This document shows, piece by piece, positions 1 to 10,910 of a stretch of DNA of 64,000 nt; the stretch's first letter is position 1; every line of letters starts with the position of its first letter. Where the stretch lies: the NCBI GenBank assembly GCA_030268105.1, contig BSDZ01000116.1, positions 1,636,001 to 1,700,000 on the forward strand. Direction: 5' to 3'. The translations under genes were made by a program, and so were the position numbers. The notes beneath the pieces were generated by a model that saw only the letters and a list, made by a program, of their open reading frames with translations, had not been told where the DNA came from and did not search any database. Source of the DNA: Volvox africanus. Lineage: Eukaryota; Chlorophyta; Chlorophyceae; Chlamydomonadales; Volvocaceae.

Positions 1-129
1 TATAAATGTACACGAATACATTTATATCATGCAGATTCATTCATATGCAATGTGTTCATCACAATAGCACTTCGCCTTGTAGGATCACATCGACCTACGC
101 GTCGGCGGGAAATGAACCGTAGCACAACA
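1..129 (-). mobile_element. Partial LTR (element E5), cut by window edge
   Basis: On the minus strand the sequence from 129 downward starts TGTTGTGCTACGG and matches the start of the E1 LTRs (2119 and 8760) and the E4 LTR (13769), so it is the beginning of an LTR of the same family. It interrupts the E2 integrase reading frame exactly at 129/130. No polypurine tract lies before it, so it is the 5' LTR of an inserted element or a solo LTR, not a 3' LTR. The rest lies outside the window. Confidence 0.8.
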
Positions 130-2118
130 AAATTCCTCAACATATCGCCCAACGTGCGATTTGTGCGTTCGGTTTGCCCATCGGATTGTGGATGATATGC
201 TGTGCTCAAATGAATGCGCATACTGACAAGTTCACATAGCGCTTCCCAAAACTTAGAAGTGAATTGACCGCCGCGATCGGATATCACTTTTTTAGGAACA
301 CCATGCAATCGGACCACGTTATCGAAAAATAATCATGCTGTTTGCACGGCGGTGCAAGACGAGGTGCAGGGGGCTAAGTGAACCATCTTGGTCAAACGAT
401 CGACCATAACGAACACCGAGTCGTATCCCCCCTCAGTTTTGGGCAGCGCGACTACGAAGTCCATAGAAACACTTTCCTAAGGGGCATCTGGTATAGGTAA
501 AGGTTGTATTAAACCCTGACCCGTACCGGATAGTGCTTTGTTGCGCTGACATAAACTGCACCTTTGCACGAAGTTTTCCGCATCCTTCACCACGCGTGGC
601 CACCAAAACGAGCATCGTACCAGCTCTGCCAATCGCGTGCTTCCAGGGTGTCCTGCTAACGGGTCCTCGTGGAACCGAGCAAGAATATCGTAGCGCAGAG
701 CGTCGTTGTTCGGCATGACAATTTGTGTGGTCGAACCATCCATCCGTAGCCATAAATCGTTGCGCTTGTGTAGATGTTCCACATTACTTGGTGAAGCGAA
801 CCATGGATCCACTTCATACGCCACCTTGAGTCGCTGCGCGAGGTCCGCTGCTATCGGCACCTCCTGACTGCGTGAACATGTAACCGGTGCTGCCAGAATC
901 GCAGCGTGTAATGATGGATGTCGACTGAGGGCGTCAGCAATATTAATTCTGCCGGCGATATACTCCCATGTACAGTCGAAACGAGAGAGATACTCCATCC
1001 ATCTGGCTTGTCGTCAGTTGAGCGTGGGGACACTCTGTAAGAATGTCTGCGGTTTATGGTCAGTTTTCAGTGTAAAAGGGCGGCCTTCGAGGTAACAGCG
1101 CCATTCTTTTAAAGCATGTAGAACTGCCAACAGCTCCTGCTCTCCGGTCGTATAGCGGGTCTCCGCACCCAAGAATTTCTTACTCGTGAAGGCTATCTGT
1201 CGTCCTTCCTGCAACAATACTCCGCTGCTTCCATGCAGGGAAGCATCTGATATTACTTCTACACGAAACGGCAACAAGTAATCAGGGAAAGAGAGGGTAA
1301 CATCGTCAGCGATGATTCGCTTGAGCTCTTCGAATGCCCGCTGGCACACAGGTGTCCAGGCCTCGAGAGAAGCGAAACCTCCTTTCCTTGTCAGATTTGT
1401 AAGCGGGGCCGCAATAATGGAGTATTTATTAATAAACTTATGGAAGTAGTTGGTCAAACCTAAGAACTGGTGTAGTTCGGTGAGGTTCTGAGGCGCGGGC
1501 CATTCACGAACCACAGCTACCTTCCGTGGGTCCATCCTTATTCCAGTGGCCAATACGATGTGGCCCAAATACTCCACTTGAGGCTGCGCCCAAAAACATT
1601 TGGCGCGTTTAGCAAACAATTGCTCCCGCTTCATCACCTCAAGCATGAGCTCGAGATGCTTCAAGTGCTCCTCACGCGTCTTGGAATATATCAAAATATC
1701 ATCCAAATAACAGACGACGAACCTGTCGATATACGGTCTGAATATGCGATCCGTCACTGCCTGAAATGTGGCAGGCGCATTAGTAAGTCCAAACGACAAG
1801 ACCGTGTACTTGAAGTGACCAAGGGGGTCCGGAAAGTGGTTTTCGGAATATCAGAAGCAGCAATGCGTATCTGATTATACCCCTGTTGGAGGTCAATCGA
1901 GGAAAAATAAGCTGGGCCTTTCAACTTATCGAGCAGGTCATTGACGCGTGGCAAAGGGTAGTGATTTTTAATCGTAGTCGCATTCAAGCCCTGATAATCA
2001 ATACACATACGCAACGTCCCATCCTTCTTACCGACAAACAATATCGGTGCAGAATATGGCGATGTGCTGGGCCGAATCATACCCTTTGCGAGCAGATCCC
2101 CCACTTGCCGCTTCACTT
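130..2118 (-). pseudogene. E2 pol, 3' part: RT, RNase H and integrase (broken)
   Basis: This is the downstream half of the Ty3/gypsy pol of E2, read right to left. It opens with [20 protein letters not shown] (RT) at about 2113, and the RT active site VCYLDDIL lies near 1700. RNase H follows to about 1015, then the integrase zinc-binding region and core, with SDRGGQF and TAYHPQSDGQTER near 270-180. It continues the pol segment at 9588-10910, from which it is separated by the E1 insertion. Lesions visible: a frameshift near 1815, another near 1010, a TAG replacing the tryptophan of PDAPWESV near 484, at least one more stop near 335, and truncation at 130 by LTR E5. The integrase C-terminus and chromodomain are absent from the window. 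A dead copy. Confidence 0.9.
2114..2118. repeat. Target site duplication of E1, left copy
   Basis: The five bases cactt immediately precede the E1 left LTR and recur at 9588-9592 immediately after the right LTR. This marks E1 as a single integration event inside E2. Confidence 0.9.
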
Positions 2119-2951
2119 TGTTGTGCTATGGTTTGTTTCCCGCCGATGCGTAGGTCGATGCGACCCTACGAGGCGAAGTGTTATCTTGATGAACGCACGA
2201 ATGATTATTACATATGAATGAACCTGCATGATATAGATGTATTCGCATACATTTATATATGCATTTGGCATGTTATCATTATCCATCGCGACATCGCATC
2301 ATGGCAAATCCGCCTAGCATGCATAAAATACCGGATCGTTGAAGTGCGCATTATGCTCGTGCTATGAAACGATAAGTAATATAATCTGATATAATATTAC
2401 TTCATTACAGCACACGTTGAGAGCGCCGCACTCGTCGTGATGCATGCCTTGCAACCGAATATCGTTATTCGGACCCTTGCATCATGTGAATGCCGGAAAG
2501 GCTTATACGTTGTTATACATGGACATCGTGTATACGCAGTAGGGTTGTCACACTTAGGATCGGCCTCCTTGTGTGAATTGTACGGCATCGCGATGCTACG
2601 AGTATAACAGATGCGAGGATGGCTAAGCAAGATAAGACATTCAATACCGGAGAACACTCGTGTGTTCTACATTATCATTGCTATACGCTACTCTACTTAG
2701 CCCGAGCTAAGCCTAAACTTCGCTATCACCGCCGCGTGATGATTGCTTGCTTCCGGCGCTGACGGTGATTACGTCCATTGCACTGCTTCGATCTGTAAGA
2801 CTGTAAGTTATATCTCTTCTTGTCTTGAAGTCTTCCGCTGTCTCTGTTTGCTCGTGTTTGCCTTGCTGTACTTGCAAGTGCTCGCGCATCGGTGTCGAAA
2901 GTCTCCAGACGTGCAGATACTTATGAGCAAACGTGAACGAGAGGTACAACA
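2119..2951 (+). repeat. E1 5' LTR
   Basis: An 833-bp direct repeat of 8760-9587, with terminal TGTTG...CAACA inverted ends. It is the same LTR family as the fragments at 1-129 and 13769-14630. Confidence 0.92.
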
Positions 2952-2954
2952 AAT

Positions 2955-2969
2955 TGGTATCGAGACAGG
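2955..2969 (+). promoter_or_regulatory. E1 primer binding site
   Basis: TGGTATCGAGACAGG lies 3 nt after the 5' LTR. The same first 12 bases follow the LTRs of E2 and E3. It resembles the plant initiator-Met primer site (TGGTATCAGAGC) but is not identical; the matching tRNA is not in this window. Confidence 0.7.
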
Positions 2970-3018
2970 TTCGTTGCCTAACTGTCTCTCTTTGTCTAAT
3001 CGGAAGTAGGTTCTCTCT

Positions 3019-4653
3019 ATGGCGAGTTCCAGCGATGAATCACGAGGACCGCTAGATACTTTTGCCGAAGACCTAGGCCGCACCGTTTTGGACGCCGCCG
3101 CTTCCGGTTTGTAATTGTTTAAATGCTTTTACTTAGATTGCTGCACTTGTTGTGTAAGTGTACGCTCTGAGTCGCAGGTAATCTCAGTGCACCGGCATTG
3201 CTTGTCACGGCGACTGAGACCGGCTTTCGTCCGGACCAGTTGGCGACTCTCATCGCCCAAACTACGGAGATCAGGACTCAGCTGGGCAAGTACTTGCTGA
3301 GTTTACTGAATCTTCTCAAGAGTACTGTCGGTAGGCTCACCGAATCGCTTTGTACTCTTGCCTTTGCGATAGAAGTCGGCTTCTATTACACAAACTTAGG
3401 GTATCGCTTCGTGCTCCATGTCCGTGGAACACGACGATACGCCACACACTAGCCTAGCTAGCCAACCCGATTTTGTTGTGGCTGCTAGAGCTCCGGATAG
3501 AGGTCTTGAGACTGTTGGCTCGTGAGCCACTCAAGATCCCCTTTTCCTTCAGACCCCTGCTCACTTAATTGTGCCGCATTCAGCAGTTAACACCAATATG
3601 GACAACACTGCTGGACCAAGGGTTCTGCCATTACCTCAAGCTCGAGGGCATGATGACATCCCTGAGGTGATGAGATTGTCGATTCCCGTTCCTAGGCTCA
3701 ATATCTCGCTAACTGAAAAGACAGCAGGACATAGCATAGCCGATGCAACTCGTGTGTACGTGCGTGACGCTAAAAAGTATCTCCAGGCGGTTCATGGTGG
3801 CGATAATGATGGTATCAGGTGTCTCTTCGTTGGTAACACCCTCGAGGGCTCAGCGAAGGACTGGTATCACGAATGGACCACCGCCCAGGGCGACTATACT
3901 TTTGACGAGATGATCGCCACTTTGCTCGCAGGGTTCGCTACTGAGGTTCAAGCACGTGATGTGGAGGCTCGTAAGGTTTTGGCAGCCGGTAGCTACCACA
4001 TGCATCGGGGTGAAAATGTACCTGTGTACCAGTCACGCTTTGAAGCACTTGTGACCCCCATTGCTGATCTCACTGAAACCGAGCGTGTCTTTTGGTTTAA
4101 GCGAGGCCTGACGAAACTTTTGGCTAAATGGTGCGCTACTGACTTGTCTGGGGTGCCGTTCAAGTCCTACAACGCCTTGGTAACTTTTGCTAGAGGGACG
4201 GAGGTACGACTCCTTGCCGGTGAAGAAGAAGTCATGTCTACCCCTCGTGCAAATGCCGTGCAAGTGCAGGATCCGCTTGGGGAAGCTGTGGCTCTGGACC
4301 AGGAACTTGGAGCTACCCGCCCCGCGCCTACTGCCACGACGCGACGCAGCAACCGGCAACGCCAGGCGCGCGGGGGCGCTAGCTCGGGTGTCCGCAGGTC
4401 AGGAGGAGCAGGTCCGAGCTCGGACCCGGCTAAGAGCAGGAAGCGGGGTGGTGCGCCGTCGTCCGCAGCCGCACAGCGCTCTGACCCCAATGCGAAGTGG
4501 ACTCGCACGGATGACTCGTTTATGCCAAAATGGAATTGCAATCGTTCCGAGTACGAGCGTCGGAAAGCGGCCAATGTTTGTCTACGGTGCGCGGAGAGTC
4601 ATCCTATGAAGGATTGCCCGTTACTGCCGCCGTTTGTACCTCAGCCGAAATAG
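3019..4653 (+). pseudogene. E1 gag, with two predicted introns and a premature stop
   Basis: Predicted exons are 3019-3106, 3178-3330 and 3458-4653. The first AUG after the primer site begins a leader (MASSSDESRGPL...) that ends ...AASGL-stop at 3114 if unspliced. Removing 3107-3177 (donor GTTTGT, acceptor cgcag) and 3331-3457 (donor GTAGGC, acceptor cctag) joins it in frame to the capsid region. The junction STV/ASQPD matches E2 at the same place. The Gag body contains the usual matrix/capsid-type sequence and ends with a zinc knuckle CLRCAESHPMKDC, which has C-X2-C-X3-H-X4-C spacing. A TGA at 3523-3525 breaks the third exon. The frame closes with TAG at 4651-4653, and pol follows in the same frame. 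Intron calls are by eye. Confidence 0.75.
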
Positions 4654-7600
4654 GGGCTTGCCCGGGTTCCTGTGGAGGGGGCACCACCCGGGATTTCTGA
4701 ACTCACACGTGGTCGGTGGTCATCCTTACAGCCAGCCGTTAAGGCATTGTTGCCTTGCGTACTTGGACACATCGAGCGAGTCATTGCGCGACGCATCACG
4801 CTTGACGGACGCACGGGACTTCTCTGCTTCGATTCGTTGTGTAATTTGTTTACACCTCGCCGTCCCCTGTCGTCTATCGATCTGTCTAACCACGTGGTTT
4901 TGTTCATCCCCTCATCTCTGCGTGAGATGTCGGAACAGTTGGCCGTTTATAGGAGATGTAGGCGTCAATATCCAGGCACTGCCGCATGTGTATTACTCCC
5001 CGCTTTCTGTCGGCGCAAGGCAGAGGCATCGTTAAGGGGTATGCGGCGTGTCCACCGGTTCGAGCCGGACACCGTTTGTTTAATGGTGTGGATCGGGAGG
5101 GTACGCTGGCTCCGTGGCCAGGCACATCCTACTCGGTTGACGTTTGGTACGAAGCTCCTGATGAGGGTGCCGTAGGTTACGGACCCGCCCTAAGTGCACT
5201 AACGTTATCTGCTGGGCAGTCGCTCGTAGATAACCGTGTCCCAGTGGTTCAGATCGGTTTGAATGGCCGTACTCTGAAGGCACTTGTTGACACCGGTGCC
5301 AGCGACGACTTCATCTCTGTCGCAGAGGTGAATGCGCTGGGGTTGACCCCAGAGTCGTCTGATTGTCCACAGGTTACCCTTGCTGACGGGGGTAAGCATC
5401 CCATCGTGGGCAGGATTACCCTTAGCCTATCGATAGGCCCTTTGCGTGTTGTGACCCGGCCGTACGTGCTGCAGGGCTTAGCAGAGACTGCACCGTACAT
5501 AATGGGGTCTGCGACATTACGGCAGTACCGCGCGCGCATCGACATGGAGACCGCAACCCTGCATATGTGCAAGGGTACTCTGTCGATTAAGGTACCTTTC
5601 CTGTCGTTCGAACATGTCACACCAAAGGAGGGCGAAGCTGAGGTGGTGCCTATGGTTAATTTCACTGTGACCGCAATGGCCGCACAAATCGAACCAGAGC
5701 TAGTCGGGCGTAAGGAGGCCGTCCGTTTGTTACGGAAGGGTGCCCACGGACTGCTTTTGAGGCTGCGGGTGGGCTGTTGTACCACCACCGCGCAGACTTC
5801 TATGGATCCTGAGGTTGAGGCCCTACTGTCGCAGTATGAGGACGTCTTTAAAGATATCCCTGGCCTACCACCTATGCGTCCTGTTGATCACACAATCCCT
5901 CTCATGCCTGGAGCGCAGCCTATGGCCCGGCCAATGTACAGGTTGAGTCCATTGGAGCTGGACGAGGTAAAGCGCCAGGTGACGGATTTGCTCGCGAAGG
6001 GTATGATACACCCCAGCACATCCCCGTATTCTGCACCGATTTTGTTTGTCAGTAAGAAGGATGGGACCTTGCGCATGTGCATCGATTACCGGGGGTTGAA
6101 TGCGAGTACGGTGAAAAATCGCTACCCTTTGCCACGCGTTGACGACCTGTTGGATAAGCTGAAGGGATCGGCTTATTTTTCCTCGATTGACTTACAACAG
6201 GGCTATAATCAGATCCGCATTGCTGCCTCTGATATTCCGAAAACCGCTTTTCGGACGCCCTTCGGTCATTTCGAGTATATGGTCCTATTGTTTGGTTTGA
6301 CTAATGCCCCTGCGACGTTTCAGGTGGTCATGGACCGAATGCTTAGGCCGTTTATCGACAGGTTCGTTGTTTGCTATCTGGATGACATCTTGGTTTATTC
6401 TAAGACGCGCGAGGAGCACCTGGAGCATCTTCGGCTCGTGCTCGACGTGATGAGGTGGGAGCAATTGTTTGCTAAACGCGCCAAATGCTTTTGGGCGCAG
6501 CCTCAGGTGGAATATTTAGGCCACATTGTGTTGGCCACTGGTATGAAGATGGACCCGTGGAAGGTCGCCGTGGTTCACGATTGGCCCGCGCCTCAGAACC
6601 TCACGGAGCTGCGTAAGTTCCTTGGCTTGACCAATTATTTCCGAAAGTTCATTGAAAAATATTCCATCATTGCGGCCCCGCTTACTAACTTAACTCGCAA
6701 AGGCGTTTTCGTTTCACTCAAGTCGTGGACGTCGCAATGCCAGCGGGCATTCGAAGAGCTCAAGCGAACCGTTGCCGAAGATGTCACCCTTGCATTCCCT
6801 GATTTCTCGTTGCCGTTTCGTGTTGAGGTAGTGTCTGATGCCTCAATATTTGGAAGCGGCGCTGTATTGTTACAGGAAGGGCGACTGATCGCTTTCACAA
6901 GTAAGAAGTGCGGAGATTCGCTACACCACCGGGAACAGGAGCTTCTGGCAGTGCTGCATGCTTTAAAGGAATGGCGCTGTTACCTGGAGGGACGCCCATT
7001 CACTTTAAAGACTGACCACAAGCCCCTAACGTTTTTGCAAAGTGTTCCGACGTTGAACCGCTGTCAGGCTAGGTGGATGGAATACCTAGCTAGGTTCGAC
7101 TGCACCTGGGATTACATTTCTGGTAAACTGAATATTGCCGATGCTCTCAGTCGACATCCGTCACTACACACTGCAATTTTGGCAGCGCCCGTCGTGCGAC
7201 CGCGTGACGAGGAGGTGCCGATCACGACGGACCTCGCGGAGCGGTTGAAGGTTGCCTACAGATGCCTGGTTCTCAGAGCCGGCTAATGTAGAAAATCTTC
7301 ACAAGCAGAATGGCCTTTGGCTGCGGACGGAGGGTGCAGCTACGCAAATCGTCGTTCCGAACGACGACACGCTACGCTATGACATCCTTGCGCGGTTCCA
7401 CGAGGACCCGTTAGCAGGACACCCTGGTAGCAAGCGGTTGGTCGAGTTGGTGCAACGTTCCTTTTGGTGGCCTCGTTTGACTAACGATGCGGCGAACTTC
7501 GTACAGACATGCAGTCTGTGCCAGTGCAATAAGGCTTTGTCTGGTAAGGGTCATGGGTTGTTGCAACCGTTGCCTGTCCCGGATGCGCCTTGGGAAAGTG

Positions 7601-8700
7601 TTTCCATGGACTTCGTAGTCGTGCTGCCCAAAACTGAGGGGGGATATGATGCAGTGTTCGTAATGGTCGATCGCCTGACTAAGATGGTCCACCTAGCACC
7701 ATGTACATCGTCCTGCACGGCTGAACAAACCGCACGCTTGTTTTTTGACAATGTGGTTCGGTTACACGGGGTTCCCAAAAATGTGATCTCGGACCGCGGT
7801 GGGCAGTTCACGTCTAAGTTTTGGGAAACGCTCTGCAAGCTAGTTGGCATGCGTGTCAACCTGAGCACAGCGTACCACCCGCAGACTGATGGTCAAACCG
7901 AACGCACAAACCACACGTTGGGTGATATGTTGCGCAATTATGCTGGTCGCACACCACTCGTTTGGGATACATATTTGACTGCGGCCGAATTCACGCTTAA
8001 CAACGCTGTTAACCGCTCTACAGGCAGAAGTCTGTTCTTTCTTAACTACGGGTTTCATCCCGTGCTACCCGTGTGGCGTGAGTTGGAAGTGAACGTGCCT
8101 GCTGCTAAACTTTTTGCCAAGTCTTTTATGTCCTGAATCATAGATGTGAAGTCGTGTTTGGACGCGGCGCAGCAACGAACGACGGAATACTACAACAAAT
8201 CCAAGCAGGATGTGACGTTTTCGGAAGGGCAACTCGTGTTGCTAAGCACCAAGAACTTGCGTTCCTTGGCCGACGGATCCCAAAAACTCTTACCCCGCTG
8301 GATTGGTCCGTATCCTGTCATGCGCATGGTTGGGAATGTGGCTGTGGAGCTTGCATTGCCCGCTGATATGACCATTCACCCCACGTTTCACGTATCGCTT
8401 GTTCGTCCATATCGTGGTACGGAACCCATCCCTGAGCCTGCTAACGCCCCCGCAGCGATCGAACCAGTTCCCGAGACCTGGATCGCTGGTAAACAGAAGT
8501 TTTACGATGTGGAGCGGGTGTTAGATTATCACGCGCGTCGTGTGGGCCGACACCGACGTAAGCGGACAGTACACGAGTACTTGGTCAAGTGGACAGGGTA
8601 TACCAGCGAGCACAACTCATGGGAACCGGCACGCAACTTCTCGCAGGACATGAAGCCCCTGCTCGAAGAAGCCCGCAAACGTGCCACGCAAGCCCAATGA
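4654..8700 (+). pseudogene. E1 pol polyprotein (broken): protease, RT, RNase H, integrase, chromodomain
   Basis: The reading frame continues directly after the gag UAG without another stop until a frameshift near 5080. The next frame carries the retropepsin motif LVDTGASDDF (about 5284) and RT with VCYLDDIL (about 6370). RNase H lies near 6840-7050, where its RYTTGEQ segment is garbled by two small deletions. A second frameshift near 7260 moves to the frame with the integrase HHCC and DDE core (SMDFVV, SDRGGQF, TAYHPQTDGQTER). TGA at 8134 replaces an arginine codon, and the chromodomain (DVERVLDYHARRVG...NSWEPARNF) follows to the TGA at 8698. By family knowledge the product would be cleaved into the enzymes of reverse transcription and integration; this copy cannot make an intact one. 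Confidence 0.9.
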
Positions 8701-8744
8701 CCCTTGCAGTCGATGCTGTATGAAGCAGCGAGGACGCTGCATAC

Positions 8745-8759
8745 AGGAGGGGGGATAAT
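8745..8759 (+). promoter_or_regulatory. E1 polypurine tract
   Basis: aggaggggggataat directly precedes the 3' LTR, the expected place for the plus-strand primer. The core ggaggggggataat is repeated before the E4 LTR. Confidence 0.8.
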
Positions 8760-9587
8760 TGTTGTGCTACGGTTTGTTTCCCGCCTATGCGTAGGTCGAC
8801 CCTACAAGGCGAAGTGTTATCTTGATGAACGCACGAATGATTATTACATATGAATGAACCTGCATGATATAGATGTATTCGCATACATTTATATATGCAT
8901 TTGGCATGTTATCATTATCCATCGCGACATCGCATCATGGCAAATCCGCCTAGCATGCATAAAATACCGGATCGTTGAAGTGCGCATTATGCTCGTGCTA
9001 TGAAACGATAAGTAATATTATCTGATATAATATTACTTCATTACAGCACACGTTGAGAGCGCCGCACTCATCGTGATGCATGCCTTGCAACCGAATATCG
9101 TTATTCAGACCCTTGCATCATGCGAATGCCGGAAAGGCTTATACGTTGTTATGCGTGGACATCGCCTATACGCAGTAGGGTTGTCACACTTAGGATCGGC
9201 CTCCTAGTGTGAATTGTACGGCATCGCGATGCTACGAGTATAACAGATGCGAGGATGGCTAAGCAAGATAAGACATTCAATACCGGAGAACACTCGTGTG
9301 TTCTATATTATCATTGCTATACGCTACTCTACTTAGCCCGAGCTAAGCCTAAACTTCGCTATCACCGCCGCGTGATGATTGCTTGCTTCCGGCGCTGACG
9401 GCGATTACGTCCATTGCACCGCTTCGATCTGTAAGACTGTAAGTTATATCTCTTCTTGTCTTGAAGTCTTCCGCTGTCTCTGTTTGCTCGCGTTTGCCTT
9501 GCTGTACTTGCAAGTGCTCGCGCATCGGTGTCGAAAGCCTTCAGACGTGCAGATACTTATGAGCAAACGTGAACGAGAGGTACAACA
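8760..9587 (+). repeat. E1 3' LTR
   Basis: An 828-bp near-copy of 2119-2951, starting TGTTGTGC and ending GTACAACA. It is followed by the target duplication cactt. Confidence 0.92.
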
Positions 9588-9592
9588 CACTT
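9588..9592. repeat. Target site duplication of E1, right copy
   Basis: cactt, matching 2114-2118. Confidence 0.9.
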
Positions 9593-10910
9593 CATCCAGC
9601 TCCAACGGGCTTAACCTGTACATAGGTCGTGAAACGGGTTGTGCTCCGGGCACAAGAGGGATCGTATGGTCAACAGGTCGCACAGGTGGGAGCCCTGGGA
9701 TGTCACCAAAGACATCAGCATATTTTTGCAGGAGGGCTTCGACCTCAAGATCCTTCACGGTGGACTGCATGCTGGTAGCATTCGATTGCACCCGTGGCCT
9801 CACAAGCAACACATGGGCACCTTTCCGTATCATCCGATCAGCTTCTTGGCGTCCAATTAGCTTGGGTTCTTCATTTCGGCGGACGATCCCTGCTAGAGCA
9901 AAATTAACCTCAGGCTCCACAACAGTTCCGCCCTCCTCTGGTGTGAAATCTTGGTACGACAGGAAAGGTACCTTAGTCGATAGGTTCCCTTTGCACAAAC
10001 TAAGTGTGGTGGACTCCATATCGATGCGCGCGCAGTACTGTCGTAATGTCGCGGCACCCAAAATGTACTGTGCCGTCTCCGAGAGACCTTGTAGCACATA
10101 CGGTTGGGCCCTAACACGCAGAGGGCCTATCGACAGGCTCAGGGTGATCCTGCCCACGATGGGATGCTTACCTCCATCAGCGAGGGTAACCTGTGCACAA
10201 TCAGACGACTGAGGGGTCAACCCCAATGCGTTCACCTCCTTTGCCGAGATGAAGTCGTCGCTGGCGCTGGTATCCACAAGCGCCTTCATTAGTCGACCAC
10301 CGAGGCCGATTTCGATGATAGGGACACGATTTCCTGTTGGAGTCGACTCCGCAGAAAGTAGAAGTGATCCTAGAGCAGGCTCGGACTTGGTAGAATCCAA
10401 AAGTGGGGCCTCAAACCAAACTTCAGCAGCGTAAGATAGTTTAGGTAGTACCATCGGCCTCCCCGTCACATCCACACCGTTGAACAAAGCGGTGTCCAAT
10501 TCGAATCGGAGAACACATTGCATACCTTCCAGCAGTGACACAACTTTGCGTTGACTATAAGAGGGAATTAGTATGCAAGCTGCAGTGTCCGGATTTTGAC
10601 GACGATATCTCTTATACCTGGTGAGCTGCTCGCACAACTCACGGAAAGACGAAGGGATAAACAAAGTAATGTGGCCGGATAAATCGAGGGAAGAAAGAGG
10701 ACAGCGTGTTGCAAATAAATTACACAGCGAGTCAAAATGATTTAGCCCTGTGCGACCGTCAAGTGAGAAATGTCGCCCTATAGCATGCTCGATTTGTCCA
10801 AAAACGGAAGGTAAAAGAGCCTTCACAGCCGGTCGCAACGACGGCCAGCGGCCACGTGCACTTCCTTCAGTCCCGGGAGGAGTCCCTTCCTCCGCAGCCC
10901 GGGCAACTTC
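9588..10910 (-). pseudogene. E2 pol, 5' part: N-terminal region and protease
   Basis: Read right to left, this follows the E2 gag UAG (10911-10913) in the same frame. It runs through RPAVKALLPSVFGQIEHA, the protease and the linker up to RPMYRLSPLELDEV, where E1 interrupts it; the frame resumes at about 2113. The protease motif reads LVDTSASDDFIS, so the glycine of the usual D-T/S-G signature is serine. That change should disable the enzyme if it is not a sequencing error. Otherwise this stretch is open for more than 400 codons. Confidence 0.88.

Larger units (their letters stand above)
2119..9587 (+). mobile_element. E1: full-length Ty3/gypsy (chromovirus) LTR retrotransposon nested in E2
   Basis: E1 has LTRs at 2119-2951 and 8760-9587, both starting TGTTG and ending CAACA. 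It has a primer binding site at 2955, gag, pol with protease/RT/RNase H/integrase/chromodomain order, a polypurine tract ending at 8759 and a 5-bp target duplication cactt. The two LTRs differ by only a few substitutions and short indels (833 and 828 bp), so the insertion is fairly recent. The coding region is nevertheless broken: a stop in gag, frameshifts near 5080 and 7260, a disturbed RNase H stretch near 6905-6945, and a TGA at 8134. It splits the E2 pol gene, which reads continuously on the opposite strand if E1 and one cactt are removed. Confidence 0.93.

Noticed and set aside
9379..10212. 277-codon plus-strand frame running from the E1 LTR into antisense E2 pol
   Set aside because: A chance fusion across the insertion junction; the real coding direction of the right part is minus.
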